DNA of 30,805 nt from contig JAZQFQ010000093.1 of the NCBI GenBank assembly GCA_045539595.1, positions 1-30,805 on the forward strand, written 5' to 3'. The position numbers were made by a program, and so were the translations under genes. Below, one piece after another: positions 7,554 through 16,499 of this stretch (position 1 is the stretch's first letter; every line of letters begins with the position of its first letter). This DNA comes from SIG701 sp045539595 (GTDB lineage Bacteria; Bacillota; Clostridia; Oscillospirales; CAG-272). The notes under the pieces were generated by a model that saw only the letters and a list, made by a program, of their open reading frames with translations, was not told the DNA's origin and ran no database searches.

Positions 7554-8573
7554 ATGAACATAATTCTGGATGCAATGAGCGGTGACAAAGCACCGTGCGA
7601 GATCATAAAGGGAGCCGCTATGGCCAAAGCCCGGCTGAATGTGGATCTGACGCTGGTGGGCCAGCGGGACGTGATTCTGCGCTGTGCCAGAGAAAACGGT
7701 ATTTCTCTGAATGGTATCCGCATTGAGCACGCGGAGGGCGTGATCACCATGGAGGATGATCCCATTTCGGTGGTGCGCGCCAAGCGCAACAGTTCCATGG
7801 CCATCGGCCTGCGTATGCTGAAAGAGGATGGCGATGCCTTCGTCTCCGCCGGAAATACGGGAGCTTTGCATGCCGGCTCTTCTCTGATCATCCGCCCCAT
7901 CAAGGGAATCCATCGCCCTGCCATTGCCACAGTTTTGCCTCTGACCCGCCCCGTTCTTCTTCTGGACAGCGGTGCCAATATCAATGTCACCTCGGAATAT
8001 CTGATGCAGTGGGCGGTTATGGGCTCCATTTATATGAAGAATATCTTCGGCATCCGCCAGCCCTCCGTGGGACTGCTTAATAATGGTGCCGAATCCCATA
8101 AAGGTACCCCCGTCGTGGCGGAAGCCTACAAATTGCTCAAGGCCTCCGATGAGATTCTTTTTATCGGAAATGTGGAGGGCAATCAGGTTATGTCTTCCGT
8201 CTGCGACGTGATTGTTACCGACGGTTTCACCGGGAATATCACGCTGAAGATGCTGGAGGGCATGGGGAAATTCTTTATGAGTACCCTCAAGGGCATGTAC
8301 AATAAAAACGTGCTCACCCAGTTGTCCGCCGCCGTGGTCAAAGATCAGCTGCGAGGACTGAAAAAACAGTTTGATGCGTCGGAATACGGCGGCGCACCGC
8401 TGCTCGGATTGTCGAAACCGGTCATCAAGGCCCACGGCTCCTCAGATGCGCAGGCAATCTGCAATGCCGTGCGTCAGGCGGCATCCTTCGTAAAAACCGG
8501 CGTGATTGAGGAAATATCTGAGTACGTAGAAAACGAGATGCCGGTCACAAGCGTGAAAGGAGAGGAAAAATGA
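7554..8573 (+). CDS. plsX: Phosphate acyltransferase PlsX
   Basis: Converts acyl-ACP to acyl-phosphate, the donor used by PlsY in the first step of phospholipid synthesis; a peripheral membrane enzyme. The 339-aa protein starts MNIILDAMSGDKAPCEIIKG, the PlsX N-terminal signature, and has the GNTGAL and VTDGFTGNITLKMLEG motifs. AAGGGTG at 7539-7545 suits the ATG at 7554 better than the GTG at 7548. In most Firmicutes plsX is followed by fabD, fabG and acpP; here it overlaps rnc by 4 bases, so those genes must be elsewhere. Confidence 0.96.
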   Translation: MNIILDAMSGDKAPCEIIKGAAMAKARLNVDLTLVGQRDVILRCARENGISLNGIRIEHAEGVITMEDDPISVVRAKRNSSMAIGLRMLKEDGDAFVSAGNTGALHAGSSLIIRPIKGIHRPAIATVLPLTRPVLLLDSGANINVTSEYLMQWAVMGSIYMKNIFGIRQPSVGLLNNGAESHKGTPVVAEAYKLLKASDEILFIGNVEGNQVMSSVCDVIVTDGFTGNITLKMLEGMGKFFMSTLKGMYNKNVLTQLSAAVVKDQLRGLKKQFDASEYGGAPLLGLSKPVIKAHGSSDAQAICNAVRQAASFVKTGVIEEISEYVENEMPVTSVKGEEK

Positions 8574-9310
8574 AACACGAGGAAGGAAAATATCCGTTTC
8601 CTCAGACACTTTTGGAGCGGAAATTGGGATATATCTTTAAGGATCCGTCCCTTCTGAAATCAGCTTTGTATCATTCCTCCTATGCCAATGAACTGAAATC
8701 CAAGGGCGTGACCATCCAGTGCAACGAGCGTCTGGAGTTTTTCGGCGATTCGGTTCTGTCTCTGATTGTCAGCGACTACTTGTATTTCCGGTATGTGGCC
8801 AATCAGGAAGGTGATATGACCAAGATCCGCGCCGCGGTGGTCTGTGAGCGGGCTTTGGCCAAATATGCCGCCCAGATCGGTCTGGGGGATTATCTGTACC
8901 TTGGCCACGGGGAGGATATCAATCACGGACGCGAGCGCGCGTCCATCACCTCCGACGCTTTTGAGGCCGTTCTGGCCGCCATGTATATCGATTCCGGCAG
9001 CCTGGATACCGTGCGGAAATTCTTACTCCCCTTTGTGAAAGAGGAGATCGAAAGCATCCGCGAAACCTCGTCCTTTGTGGATTACAAAACCGCTTTGCAG
9101 CAGATCGTGCAGCAGGTGGAGGGCGAGATTCTGGAGTATGTTCTGGTGGGCGAAAGCGGACCGGATCACTGCAAGACCTTCGTAATGGAAGCACGGCTGA
9201 ACAGCAACGTCATCGGCCGCGGATCCGCCCATTCCAAACGGGAAGCGGAGCAGCTGGCCGCCAAAGAGGCCCTGGTGCTTTTCGGCCACGGAGGCCAGAG
9301 CCAGAAATGA
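8570..9310 (+). CDS. rnc: Ribonuclease III
   Basis: Cleaves double-stranded RNA, including the stems around 16S and 23S rRNA in the primary rRNA transcript. The 246-aa product has the catalytic domain with the signature NERLEFFGDS (52-61) and the second acidic pair D129/E132 in SDAFEAVLAAMYID. The C-terminal double-stranded RNA binding domain spans about 161-240, with GSAHSKREAEQLAAKEAL. The start overlaps plsX in an ATGA, and the end overlaps the next gene in the same way, so translation is probably coupled. Confidence 0.97.
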   Translation: MKHEEGKYPFPQTLLERKLGYIFKDPSLLKSALYHSSYANELKSKGVTIQCNERLEFFGDSVLSLIVSDYLYFRYVANQEGDMTKIRAAVVCERALAKYAAQIGLGDYLYLGHGEDINHGRERASITSDAFEAVLAAMYIDSGSLDTVRKFLLPFVKEEIESIRETSSFVDYKTALQQIVQQVEGEILEYVLVGESGPDHCKTFVMEARLNSNVIGRGSAHSKREAEQLAAKEALVLFGHGGQSQK

Positions 9311-10377
9311 AAAAACACGCAAATATTCCGATATTTGTCGTTCATATGGGATGCCCGAATCAGTGCGTGTTCTGCAACCAGCGTCTGATCTCGGGCACAT
9401 CTTCTTTTTCCGCGGGATGTGTTCGACAGCAGATCGAACAGGCTGTCTGTACCCTGGCCGGATCGGGCCGCCGGGCGGAGATCGCCTTTTTCGGCGGATC
9501 CTTTACGGGGATTGAGCGGTCCTTGATGATCGAACTCCTGAATATCGCTCAGGAGTATGTGGATCGCGGCGTTGTGCAGGGCATCCGTATGTCTACCCGC
9601 CCGGATTACATCGACGAGGAGATCCTTTCTATCCTTTCCCGCTATACGGTGTCCGCCGTGGAGTTGGGTGTCCAAAGTATGTCGGACGCCGTGCTTCGCA
9701 TCACACGGCGGGGACATACCGTCGAGGATACATACCGTGCCTGTCGCCTTTTGCGGGAGGCGGGGATTCCCTTCGTCGGCCAAATGATGATTGGCCTGCC
9801 CGGCGCATCCCCGGAGGATGAAATCCACTGTGCCCGAAAGATCGCCGCCATGGGCGCCTGCGCCTATCGGGTGTATCCCACCATCGTGTTCCGCGGTACA
9901 GAATTGGCAGAAATGCACGAACGCGGTGAATACCGCCCCCTGTCCGTGGAGGAAGCGGTGGCACGCATGAGTGCTGTCATGGAGATTCTGGAGGAAAAGG
10001 ACGTATATTGCCTGCGGGCAGGCCTGTGCGAGTCCGATAACCTGCACGATCCCGACTCTTTCTGTGCCGGTCCCAATCATCCCGCCATCGGCGAGTTGGC
10101 GCGAGGGGATTTGATGCGTCGATATATGGCGCGTGCCTGCGAGGCGGAGATGACAAAAGGAACCATGCTGCAGGGTGAGCGCGTCACATTTTTTGTTCCC
10201 GTGGGAAAAGCATCCGCCGCCGCAGGACAGCACCGCGGAAATCTGTTGTATCTGCGTGCCAAATATGGCATAAAATCTGTAAAAATCATTGAAAAACCGG
10301 AACAGATAGGGTATAATATAAAAATGGATGTTTGCTTATTACGCGAAAAAAGAGGAGGTGAGATACCATGCGTTTGA
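9307..10377 (+). CDS. Radical SAM protein, Elp3-like (function unknown)
   Basis: The 356-aa protein begins with IFVVHMGCPNQCVFCNQ, a radical-SAM C-x3-C-x2-C cluster at C16, C20 and C23, followed by AFFGGSFTG and a TIM-barrel-like core with STRPDYI and VELGVQSMSD. These segments resemble the Elp3/HemN-type radical SAM fold. No acetyltransferase domain is visible, so it is not a full Elp3. Homologues lie between rnc and smc in many Clostridia; the substrate is not known to me. A tRNA or other RNA target is an inference from fold and neighbours only. The last 30 or so residues are encoded in AT-rich DNA that also contains the smc promoter and ribosome binding site, and the gene overlaps smc by 10 bases. 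Confidence 0.85.
   Translation: MKKHANIPIFVVHMGCPNQCVFCNQRLISGTSSFSAGCVRQQIEQAVCTLAGSGRRAEIAFFGGSFTGIERSLMIELLNIAQEYVDRGVVQGIRMSTRPDYIDEEILSILSRYTVSAVELGVQSMSDAVLRITRRGHTVEDTYRACRLLREAGIPFVGQMMIGLPGASPEDEIHCARKIAAMGACAYRVYPTIVFRGTELAEMHERGEYRPLSVEEAVARMSAVMEILEEKDVYCLRAGLCESDNLHDPDSFCAGPNHPAIGELARGDLMRRYMARACEAEMTKGTMLQGERVTFFVPVGKASAAAGQHRGNLLYLRAKYGIKSVKIIEKPEQIGYNIKMDVCLLREKRGGEIPCV
10289..10317 (+). promoter_or_regulatory. Internal promoter for smc
   Basis: TTGAAA (10289-10294) and TATAAT (10312-10317) are spaced by 17 bases, inside the 3' end of the radical SAM gene. The predicted start near 10324 gives a leader of about 44 bases to the smc ATG, with a strong GAGGAGGTGA ribosome binding site. 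It would allow smc-ftsY and later genes to be expressed apart from the upstream run. Confidence 0.65.
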
Positions 10378-13300
10378 AATCCTTGGAATTGCACGGATTT
10401 AAATCCTTCCCCAACAAAACCGTCATCCGCTTCGATGAAGGCGCCACAGTCATTGTGGGTCCCAACGGAAGCGGTAAGTCCAACATTACCGATGCCATGC
10501 GATGGGTGCTGGGTGAGTTGTCCAGTAAGAATATCCGCGGCAGCAAGATGGAGGATGTCATCTTCGTCGGCGCGGACGGATACCGTCCCATGGGTTTTGC
10601 CGAAGTATCTGTCACCTTTGACAATACGGATGCGGAAAGCCGCATCGACTCCCCCTACGATGAGATCACGGTCACCCGCCGCTATTACCGCGCCGGGGAA
10701 AGTGAGTATTACATCAACCGCAAGGCGGTACGTCTGCGCGATATCCATGAGCTGTTCATGAACACGGGTATCGGCCGGGAGGGCTATTCCATTATCGGCC
10801 AGGGACGAATCGCAGAGATCGTTTCCAAAAAGAGCGATGAGCGCCGCGGCATCTTTGACGAAACGGCAGGCATTGCCAAGTACCGTTTCAAGAAGCAGGA
10901 AGCACAGAAAAAATTGGATGCCACCGAGACCAATATGCTCCGCGTGGCGGATATCCTCACGGAATTGGAGTCCCGTGTCGGTCCCCTGGAACGACAGTCC
11001 CGCAAGGCGAGAGAATACCTGGAGCTGTTCGCGCAGAAGAAAGAGATCGATGTGGCACTCTGGCTGTACGATATGGACGTCATGCATCGGGACGAGGAAA
11101 AAACCAAGGCGGACTGCGCTTTGTCCCGCCACGAGTTGGAAATTATCCAGGATACGGAGGATCAGCTGCAGTCGCAGAGTGACCGTTTGTTTGATATCTC
11201 TCAGGATACCAAGCAGGAGGCCGCCCGTCTGTACGAAAAGATCCGTTCCACCACGGATGAAAGCCGCGCGGCAGAGAACGAGTACCGGGTGCTGGAAACC
11301 AATGTGATCCATAAGGATGCGGAAATCGCCGCCTGCGAAGAGGATCGACGCCGTAAGGAATCCGATCTGAGACGGGCGCAGGAGACGTTGGCCGCGCACA
11401 ACGCCCGGTACGACAGTATTACCGATACGCTGAAGGAGACCGAAGAAAATCTTCGTCAGCGGCTGGCCGCCCGTGAGGAAGTTCTCGCGGAATATCGCGG
11501 CAAGGAAACAATCCTTGAGGAAATGCTCTCCGAGCAAAAGCAGCATGAGGACGCCCTCCTGGATCTGAAGGTGCGCCTGAATGTGTTGAAGAATACTATA
11601 TCCAGCCAGAACGAGCGGTCCTCCGAACTCAGGGCGGACATCAGCAAGTACGAAACGGAGTTGAATGCCATCGCCGGCCAGATCGCCGATCTGGAGGAGT
11701 CCGTGGGCCAGTATACGGATACCACCCGTGCATCCCGCGAAACGGCGGAGACGTTGGAAACCAAACTGACCGCTATGCGGGAGGAGGAAACCAATCTCAG
11801 CCGGGAACTCAGCACCGTAGGTGCGCAGAAAGAGGCTCTGGACAGCCGCATTTCCGCCCTCCGCAATATGCTGGATCATTTTGAAGGATACAGCAACAGC
11901 GTTCGCTTTATCATGAAGGAAGCGGGAGAGGGCCGCCTACGCGGCATCCACGGCCCCGTTTCCCACCTGATCTCCGTAAAGCCGGAGTATACCGTGGCGC
12001 TGGAAACCGCCATCGGTGCCGCCATGCAGAATATCGTGGTGGACGATGAGGCGGCGGCCAAAGCGGCCATCTATTCTTTGAAGAATTCGGGTGTGGGACG
12101 CGCCACGTTCTATCCCCTTACCTCGGTGAAGGCACAGACCCGCAGCCGCGATACCGAGGCCGCATCCAACCATCCGGGATTCATCGGCTTTGCCGATGCA
12201 CTGGTCAGCTGTGATGCCAAATACAGCGGCGTCATCGGCTCCATTCTGAACCGTGTGGCGGTGTTCGATACGCTGGATCATGCCACCGTGATGGCGCGCG
12301 CCCTGGGATGGCGTGTCCGCGCCGTTACCCTGGACGGTCAGCAGATCAATACAGGCGGTTCCTTCACCGGCGGTGCCGCCCGTCGGGACAGCGGTATGCT
12401 GACCCGCACCTCCCAGATTGAAACGCTGACCGCCGAGCGGGATGCGCTGGCCAAGAAGTGGGATGCGTCCTCCGCCAAGCTGGAGGAGATCCGACAGACG
12501 ATCGCGCGCATGTCCGCTGATATTGCCGCCGAGCAGGATAAGGCGAAACTGATTGATACCCTGGCTCGGGCCGATCAGGCTCAGCTGGATGAACTCACCG
12601 CCCGCCGCGGCGTCATTGAGAATCTCATGCAGCAGCTGTGCGATGACCAGAGCAAACTCAGCGAGTTGGGTCAGCGCGGCGATTCCGATGTGCAGAATCT
12701 GGAGGGCGAATGCGAGCGGGAAAGCGGGGAGATTGCCCGCATTGCCGCCGCCCGTGCCGATGTGGATATCGAGCGCGGCGCGCTGAGCGACCGGCTGGAT
12801 GAGTTGGCCGCGGAGATCTCCGATGTGCAGATCCGCATCGCGGAGATGGGCAAGGATCAGGAAACGGAAACCCGTGCTATCTTGGACACCTCCGTCCAGA
12901 TCGAAAATCTTAAAAACGAGATCGCGCTCTGCCTGGAAAAGATGGAATCCCTCCGGGAGGATGGGGCATCCATGCGTCGGGAAATTGAAGTGAAGCACGC
13001 TCAGTCCAAAACGCTGGAAGAATCCCTCAAGGAAATGGATGCGGAACGGGCATCCCTTGAGGCCGGCAGTATGGAGTATGAGAAAAAACTGAACGAACTC
13101 CGTATCCGCCTGAAGGAGATCACCTCCAAGAAGGAGCTGCTGATCTCCGCCAACGCGAAAAACGAGAATAAATATCAGCAGATCTGCTCCGACATCGAGA
13201 AGATGACCCAGCGGCTGTGGGATGAGTACGAACTGACGCCTACCACGGCGGCCGAGTTGTCTTATCCGCCGGTGGCGGCGGAAAATCGTGCGTCCACCCA

Positions 13301-13964
13301 TGCCCGGCTGAACGAGCTGAAAAACCAGATCAAGGCATTGGGGCACGTCAATGTGGCCGCTATCGACGAGTATACCGAAGTCAAAGAACGGTACGATTTC
13401 GTCAGCGTGCAGATGAACGATCTGAATACCTCCAAGGAGGAACTGCTGGGTATCATCGGCCAGATCGATGAGGAAATGACCCGCATGTTCACCGAGGCCT
13501 TTGAGAAGATCAACGACAACTTTGGACGGGTGTTCAAGGAACTGTTCGGCGGCGGCGAGGCACATCTGTCCCTCACCGATCCCGAAAATCCGCTGACGTC
13601 CGGCATCGAAATCAGTGCCGCCCCGCCCGGAAAGATCATCAAGAATCTCTCGCTGCTCTCCGGCGGCGAGCAGTCCGTTATCGCCATCGCTTTGCTCTTT
13701 GCGCTGGTGCGCGTCAATCCGTCGCCCTTCTGCATCTTTGACGAGATCGAGGCGGCGCTGGACGAGGTCAATGTACAGCGGGTGGCGCAGTATGTGAAGC
13801 GGGTTTCGGATAACATGCAGATCATCATGATCACCCACCGCCGCGGTACCATGGAGATAGCGGATACGCTGTATGGTGTTACCATGCCCAATCACGGCGT
13901 ATCGAAGGTGTTTACGCTGGATGTTGCCTCCATGTCCGACGAGGACTTTGAGCAGGCGCTTTGA
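10368..13964 (+). CDS. smc: Chromosome segregation protein SMC
   Basis: ATPase that, with ScpA and ScpB, extrudes DNA loops and helps sort sister chromosomes. The 1198-aa product has the classic layout: N-terminal head with Walker A GPNGSGKSN (31-39), a long coiled coil, the hinge (about 515-660, with glycine-rich GGSFTGGAARRDSG), a second coiled coil, and the C-terminal head with signature LSGGEQS (1097-1103), Walker B FCIFDE (1121-1126) and a D-loop ALDEVN. The length is typical. The start has a near-perfect Shine-Dalgarno. No scpA/scpB lies in the window. ftsY follows after 24 bases. Confidence 0.98.
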   Translation: MRLKSLELHGFKSFPNKTVIRFDEGATVIVGPNGSGKSNITDAMRWVLGELSSKNIRGSKMEDVIFVGADGYRPMGFAEVSVTFDNTDAESRIDSPYDEITVTRRYYRAGESEYYINRKAVRLRDIHELFMNTGIGREGYSIIGQGRIAEIVSKKSDERRGIFDETAGIAKYRFKKQEAQKKLDATETNMLRVADILTELESRVGPLERQSRKAREYLELFAQKKEIDVALWLYDMDVMHRDEEKTKADCALSRHELEIIQDTEDQLQSQSDRLFDISQDTKQEAARLYEKIRSTTDESRAAENEYRVLETNVIHKDAEIAACEEDRRRKESDLRRAQETLAAHNARYDSITDTLKETEENLRQRLAAREEVLAEYRGKETILEEMLSEQKQHEDALLDLKVRLNVLKNTISSQNERSSELRADISKYETELNAIAGQIADLEESVGQYTDTTRASRETAETLETKLTAMREEETNLSRELSTVGAQKEALDSRISALRNMLDHFEGYSNSVRFIMKEAGEGRLRGIHGPVSHLISVKPEYTVALETAIGAAMQNIVVDDEAAAKAAIYSLKNSGVGRATFYPLTSVKAQTRSRDTEAASNHPGFIGFADALVSCDAKYSGVIGSILNRVAVFDTLDHATVMARALGWRVRAVTLDGQQINTGGSFTGGAARRDSGMLTRTSQIETLTAERDALAKKWDASSAKLEEIRQTIARMSADIAAEQDKAKLIDTLARADQAQLDELTARRGVIENLMQQLCDDQSKLSELGQRGDSDVQNLEGECERESGEIARIAAARADVDIERGALSDRLDELAAEISDVQIRIAEMGKDQETETRAILDTSVQIENLKNEIALCLEKMESLREDGASMRREIEVKHAQSKTLEESLKEMDAERASLEAGSMEYEKKLNELRIRLKEITSKKELLISANAKNENKYQQICSDIEKMTQRLWDEYELTPTTAAELSYPPVAAENRASTHARLNELKNQIKALGHVNVAAIDEYTEVKERYDFVSVQMNDLNTSKEELLGIIGQIDEEMTRMFTEAFEKINDNFGRVFKELFGGGEAHLSLTDPENPLTSGIEISAAPPGKIIKNLSLLSGGEQSVIAIALLFALVRVNPSPFCIFDEIEAALDEVNVQRVAQYVKRVSDNMQIIMITHRRGTMEIADTLYGVTMPNHGVSKVFTLDVASMSDEDFEQAL

Positions 13965-13988
13965 CATAAAAACATAAGGGGAATGTAC

Positions 13989-14909
13989 ATGGGCTTTTTT
14001 GATAAGTTGAAAAACGGACTCACCAAAACGAAAAATGCGTTTTTCGGACAGGTGAACGACGTTCTGAAATCCTTCCGCCGGGTAGATGAGGATCTGCTGG
14101 AGGAGTTGGAAGAGCTTTTGATTTGCGCCGATATGGGCGCGGAAACCGCCATGTCCGTCGTGGACGAACTGCGGGAGAAAATCAAGGAGGACAAAATCAC
14201 CGAGGCAGACGAAGTCAAAGATGCCCTGAAGGGGATCCTGCGGGATCACATCGGCGAGGGCGAGAGCCTTCGTCTGGAAACCACTCCGTCGGTGATTCTG
14301 GTCATCGGTGTCAATGGCGTGGGCAAGACTACGTCCATCGGCAAAATTGCCGCTCATCTGAAAAGGGAAGGCAAGAAAGTCATTGTGGCCGCGGCGGATA
14401 CCTTCCGTGCCGCTGCCATCGATCAGTTGGCCGTCTGGTGTGACCGTGCCGGCGTGGATCTGATTCGCCAGAACGAGGGCGGCGATCCTGCGGCGGTGGT
14501 GTTTGACGCGGCCGGTGCCGCCAAAAAGCGGGGGGCCGATGTGCTGATCATTGATACGGCCGGCCGTCTGCATAACAAAAAGAATCTCATGGATGAGCTT
14601 GCCAAGATCGACCGCGTGATCCGTCGGGAATTGCCCGGCGTGTCCAGGGAGACCCTGCTGGTGCTGGATTCCACCACGGGACAGAACGCGGTGATCCAGG
14701 CCAAGGAATTTATGCATGCGGCCGAGATCACGGGTTTGATTCTGACCAAACTGGATGGAACCGCCAAGGGCGGTGCTGTGTTCTCCATCAAGAAAATGCT
14801 GGGCATCCCGGTGAAGTTCATCGGCGTGGGCGAGCAGATGGAGGATATGCAGCCCTTTGATTCCACTATGTTCGTGGATGCACTGTTTGACGGGGACGAG
14901 GAGAATTGA
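13989..14909 (+). CDS. ftsY: Signal recognition particle receptor FtsY
   Basis: GTPase that docks the SRP-ribosome complex at the membrane for co-translational insertion. The protein is 306 aa from ATG 13989, chosen because GGGG at 13978-13981 is 7 bases away; the ATG at 13983 is too close. It contains the N domain (1-95) and G domain with GVNGVGKTT (107-115), AADTFRAAAIDQL, DTAGR (189-193), TKLDGTAKGG (253-262) and a C-terminal GEQMEDMQPF segment. The acidic A domain seen in E. coli is absent, as is usual in Firmicutes. smc-ftsY adjacency is conserved. Confidence 0.97.
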   Translation: MGFFDKLKNGLTKTKNAFFGQVNDVLKSFRRVDEDLLEELEELLICADMGAETAMSVVDELREKIKEDKITEADEVKDALKGILRDHIGEGESLRLETTPSVILVIGVNGVGKTTSIGKIAAHLKREGKKVIVAAADTFRAAAIDQLAVWCDRAGVDLIRQNEGGDPAAVVFDAAGAAKKRGADVLIIDTAGRLHNKKNLMDELAKIDRVIRRELPGVSRETLLVLDSTTGQNAVIQAKEFMHAAEITGLILTKLDGTAKGGAVFSIKKMLGIPVKFIGVGEQMEDMQPFDSTMFVDALFDGDEEN

Positions 14910-14911
14910 GC

Positions 14912-15565
14912 GTGAAAATCGTACTTGCTTCCAGAAATGCCAAAAAAATCAGAGAACTGGAAACATTGCTGGCCGAAAATACGTCTATGCATATAGAAGT
15001 GCTGTCCCTCGATGATATCGGTTATACCGATGAGATCGTTGAGGACGGGGCATCCTTTGAGGAAAACGCGTGGATCAAAGCATCCGTGCCCGCCGCTCTG
15101 GGATATATCGGCATCGCCGACGATTCCGGATTGACGGTGGATGCGCTCCGTGGTGCCCCCGGCATTTATTCCGCCCGCTATGCGGGGGAGGAGGCGAATG
15201 ACGCGGTCAATAACCAAAAACTTCTGACCGAGATGAAGGATGTCCCCGATGCGGATCGGGGAGCGGCTTTCGTGTCCGTGGTTGCCTGCGTGTTTCCCCG
15301 GGGATATGATGTGACAATCCCCGAGGAATGGCGTGTCACCAAGGATGGCCGGGACGGATTTACCGTGCGCGGCGAGTGCCGCGGAACGATTCTCCGCGAG
15401 GGACGGGGATGCGACGGCTTCGGCTACGATCCGCTGTTTTATGTGGAGAAAAAGAAGCAAACCTTTGCGGAACTTTCCCCCGATGCGAAAAACGCCATCA
15501 GTCATCGCGGCCGGGCCATGCGATCCTTCATGGATGCCTTTTTGAGTTTGTTTTGTGAGAATTGA
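14912..15565 (+). CDS. rdgB: XTP/dITP diphosphatase (RdgB/HAM1 family)
   Basis: Hydrolyses non-canonical purine triphosphates (dITP, XTP) to monophosphates, keeping them out of DNA and RNA. From GTG 14912 the product is 217 aa, beginning MKIVLASRNAKKIREL, with the family N-terminus, the catalytic ADDSGL motif (69-74), FGYDPLF and a final SHRGRAM segment. GAGGAG at 14898-14903 sits 8 bases from this GTG; a TTG at 14906 would overlap the ftsY stop and is less well placed. It is slightly longer than the usual 195-205 aa. The start lies 2 bases after the ftsY stop. Confidence 0.94.
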   Translation: MKIVLASRNAKKIRELETLLAENTSMHIEVLSLDDIGYTDEIVEDGASFEENAWIKASVPAALGYIGIADDSGLTVDALRGAPGIYSARYAGEEANDAVNNQKLLTEMKDVPDADRGAAFVSVVACVFPRGYDVTIPEEWRVTKDGRDGFTVRGECRGTILREGRGCDGFGYDPLFYVEKKKQTFAELSPDAKNAISHRGRAMRSFMDAFLSLFCEN

Positions 15566-15574
15566 GGACGAATT

Positions 15575-15868
15575 ATGCTGAGTAGTAAACAAAGAGCCTT
15601 TCTGCGCTCTATGGCCAATACCATGGATCCCATCATGCAGGTGGGCAAGGGCGGAATCGCTGAGGAGTTAATCACTTCTGTAGACAGTGCGCTGGAAGCC
15701 AGAGAACTGATCAAAATGTCTGCCCTCGAAACCGCGCCCGTCACCGCCCGCGAGGCGGCGGATGAGTTGGCAGAGGCGACGGGAGCCGATGTGGTGGCCG
15801 TTGTGGGCCGCCGGTTTGTTCTGTATCGCCCCTCCAAGAAGAAAAAGAAAATCGAACTCCCCAAATGA
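15575..15868 (+). CDS. yhbY: YhbY-family ribosome assembly RNA-binding protein (CRM domain)
   Basis: The 97-aa protein is a single CRM domain: MLSSKQRAFLRSMANTM, then PIMQVGKGGI with the GxxG loop, and VVAVVGRRFVLYRPSKKKKK at the end. YhbY proteins bind pre-50S particles and help large-subunit assembly. The lysine-rich tail fits RNA binding. It overlaps nadD by 4 bases. The yhbY-nadD-yqeK order is widespread in Clostridia and Bacilli. Confidence 0.95.
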   Translation: MLSSKQRAFLRSMANTMDPIMQVGKGGIAEELITSVDSALEARELIKMSALETAPVTAREAADELAEATGADVVAVVGRRFVLYRPSKKKKKIELPK

Positions 15869-16488
15869 GAGGTCAAACACAGCGTCTGGGGATCTACGGC
15901 GGCACTTTTTCGCCGCCCCATAATGGGCATGTGCATGCCGCAATGGCGTTTCTTCGCCAGGCAGAACTGGATCAGCTTCTGGTGATGCCCGCCGCCATCC
16001 CTCCCCATAAGCGGATGGGCGGATGCGAGGACCCCTATGTGCGTCTGGCCATGACCCAGGCCGCTTTTGCTGATATGGATCCGCGGATCACCGTGTCCGA
16101 TTTCGAGATTGCCAAAGCGGGGATCAGCTACACCAGCGAAACCCTCGCCCACTTCCGCGAAACCACGGAGGCGGAGTTGTGGCTGCTGTGCGGCACGGAT
16201 ATGTTTCTGACGCTGGACCGATGGCATTGCCCGGAGCAGATTTTTTCGCTGTCCACCATTGCCTGTATGCTGCGGGAATCGGATGAGGATGCCCGTCTTG
16301 CGGTGCAAGCTAAGGCAGCGGAGTACGAGAGGCGCTTCGGCGCACGGATTTTCCCCATCACAGAAGAACCGTTTCCTGTTTCCTCCACGGAGATCCGTGA
16401 GCGGATCCGGCAGGGCAGGGATGTGTCTGGACTTGTGCCGGATGGGGTATGTCGCACGATCTGCGCGAATAAATTGTATAAAGAATAA
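15865..16488 (+). CDS. nadD: Nicotinate-nucleotide adenylyltransferase
   Basis: Joins nicotinate mononucleotide and ATP to make nicotinate adenine dinucleotide, the penultimate step of NAD synthesis. The 207-aa protein has the nucleotidyltransferase motif GGTFSPPHNGH (12-22), IPPHKR (45-50) and the C-terminal SSTEIRERIR (173-182), all diagnostic. It starts in an ATGA overlap with yhbY and is followed by yqeK after 11 bases. Confidence 0.97.
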   Translation: MRGQTQRLGIYGGTFSPPHNGHVHAAMAFLRQAELDQLLVMPAAIPPHKRMGGCEDPYVRLAMTQAAFADMDPRITVSDFEIAKAGISYTSETLAHFRETTEAELWLLCGTDMFLTLDRWHCPEQIFSLSTIACMLRESDEDARLAVQAKAAEYERRFGARIFPITEEPFPVSSTEIRERIRQGRDVSGLVPDGVCRTICANKLYKE

Positions 16489-16499
16489 GGATTGTTTCC

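Noticed and set aside
11937..14717. 926-codon open frame antisense to smc and ftsY
   Set aside because: It crosses two well-defined plus-strand genes and has biased, repetitive His/Gly-rich content typical of antisense shadows.
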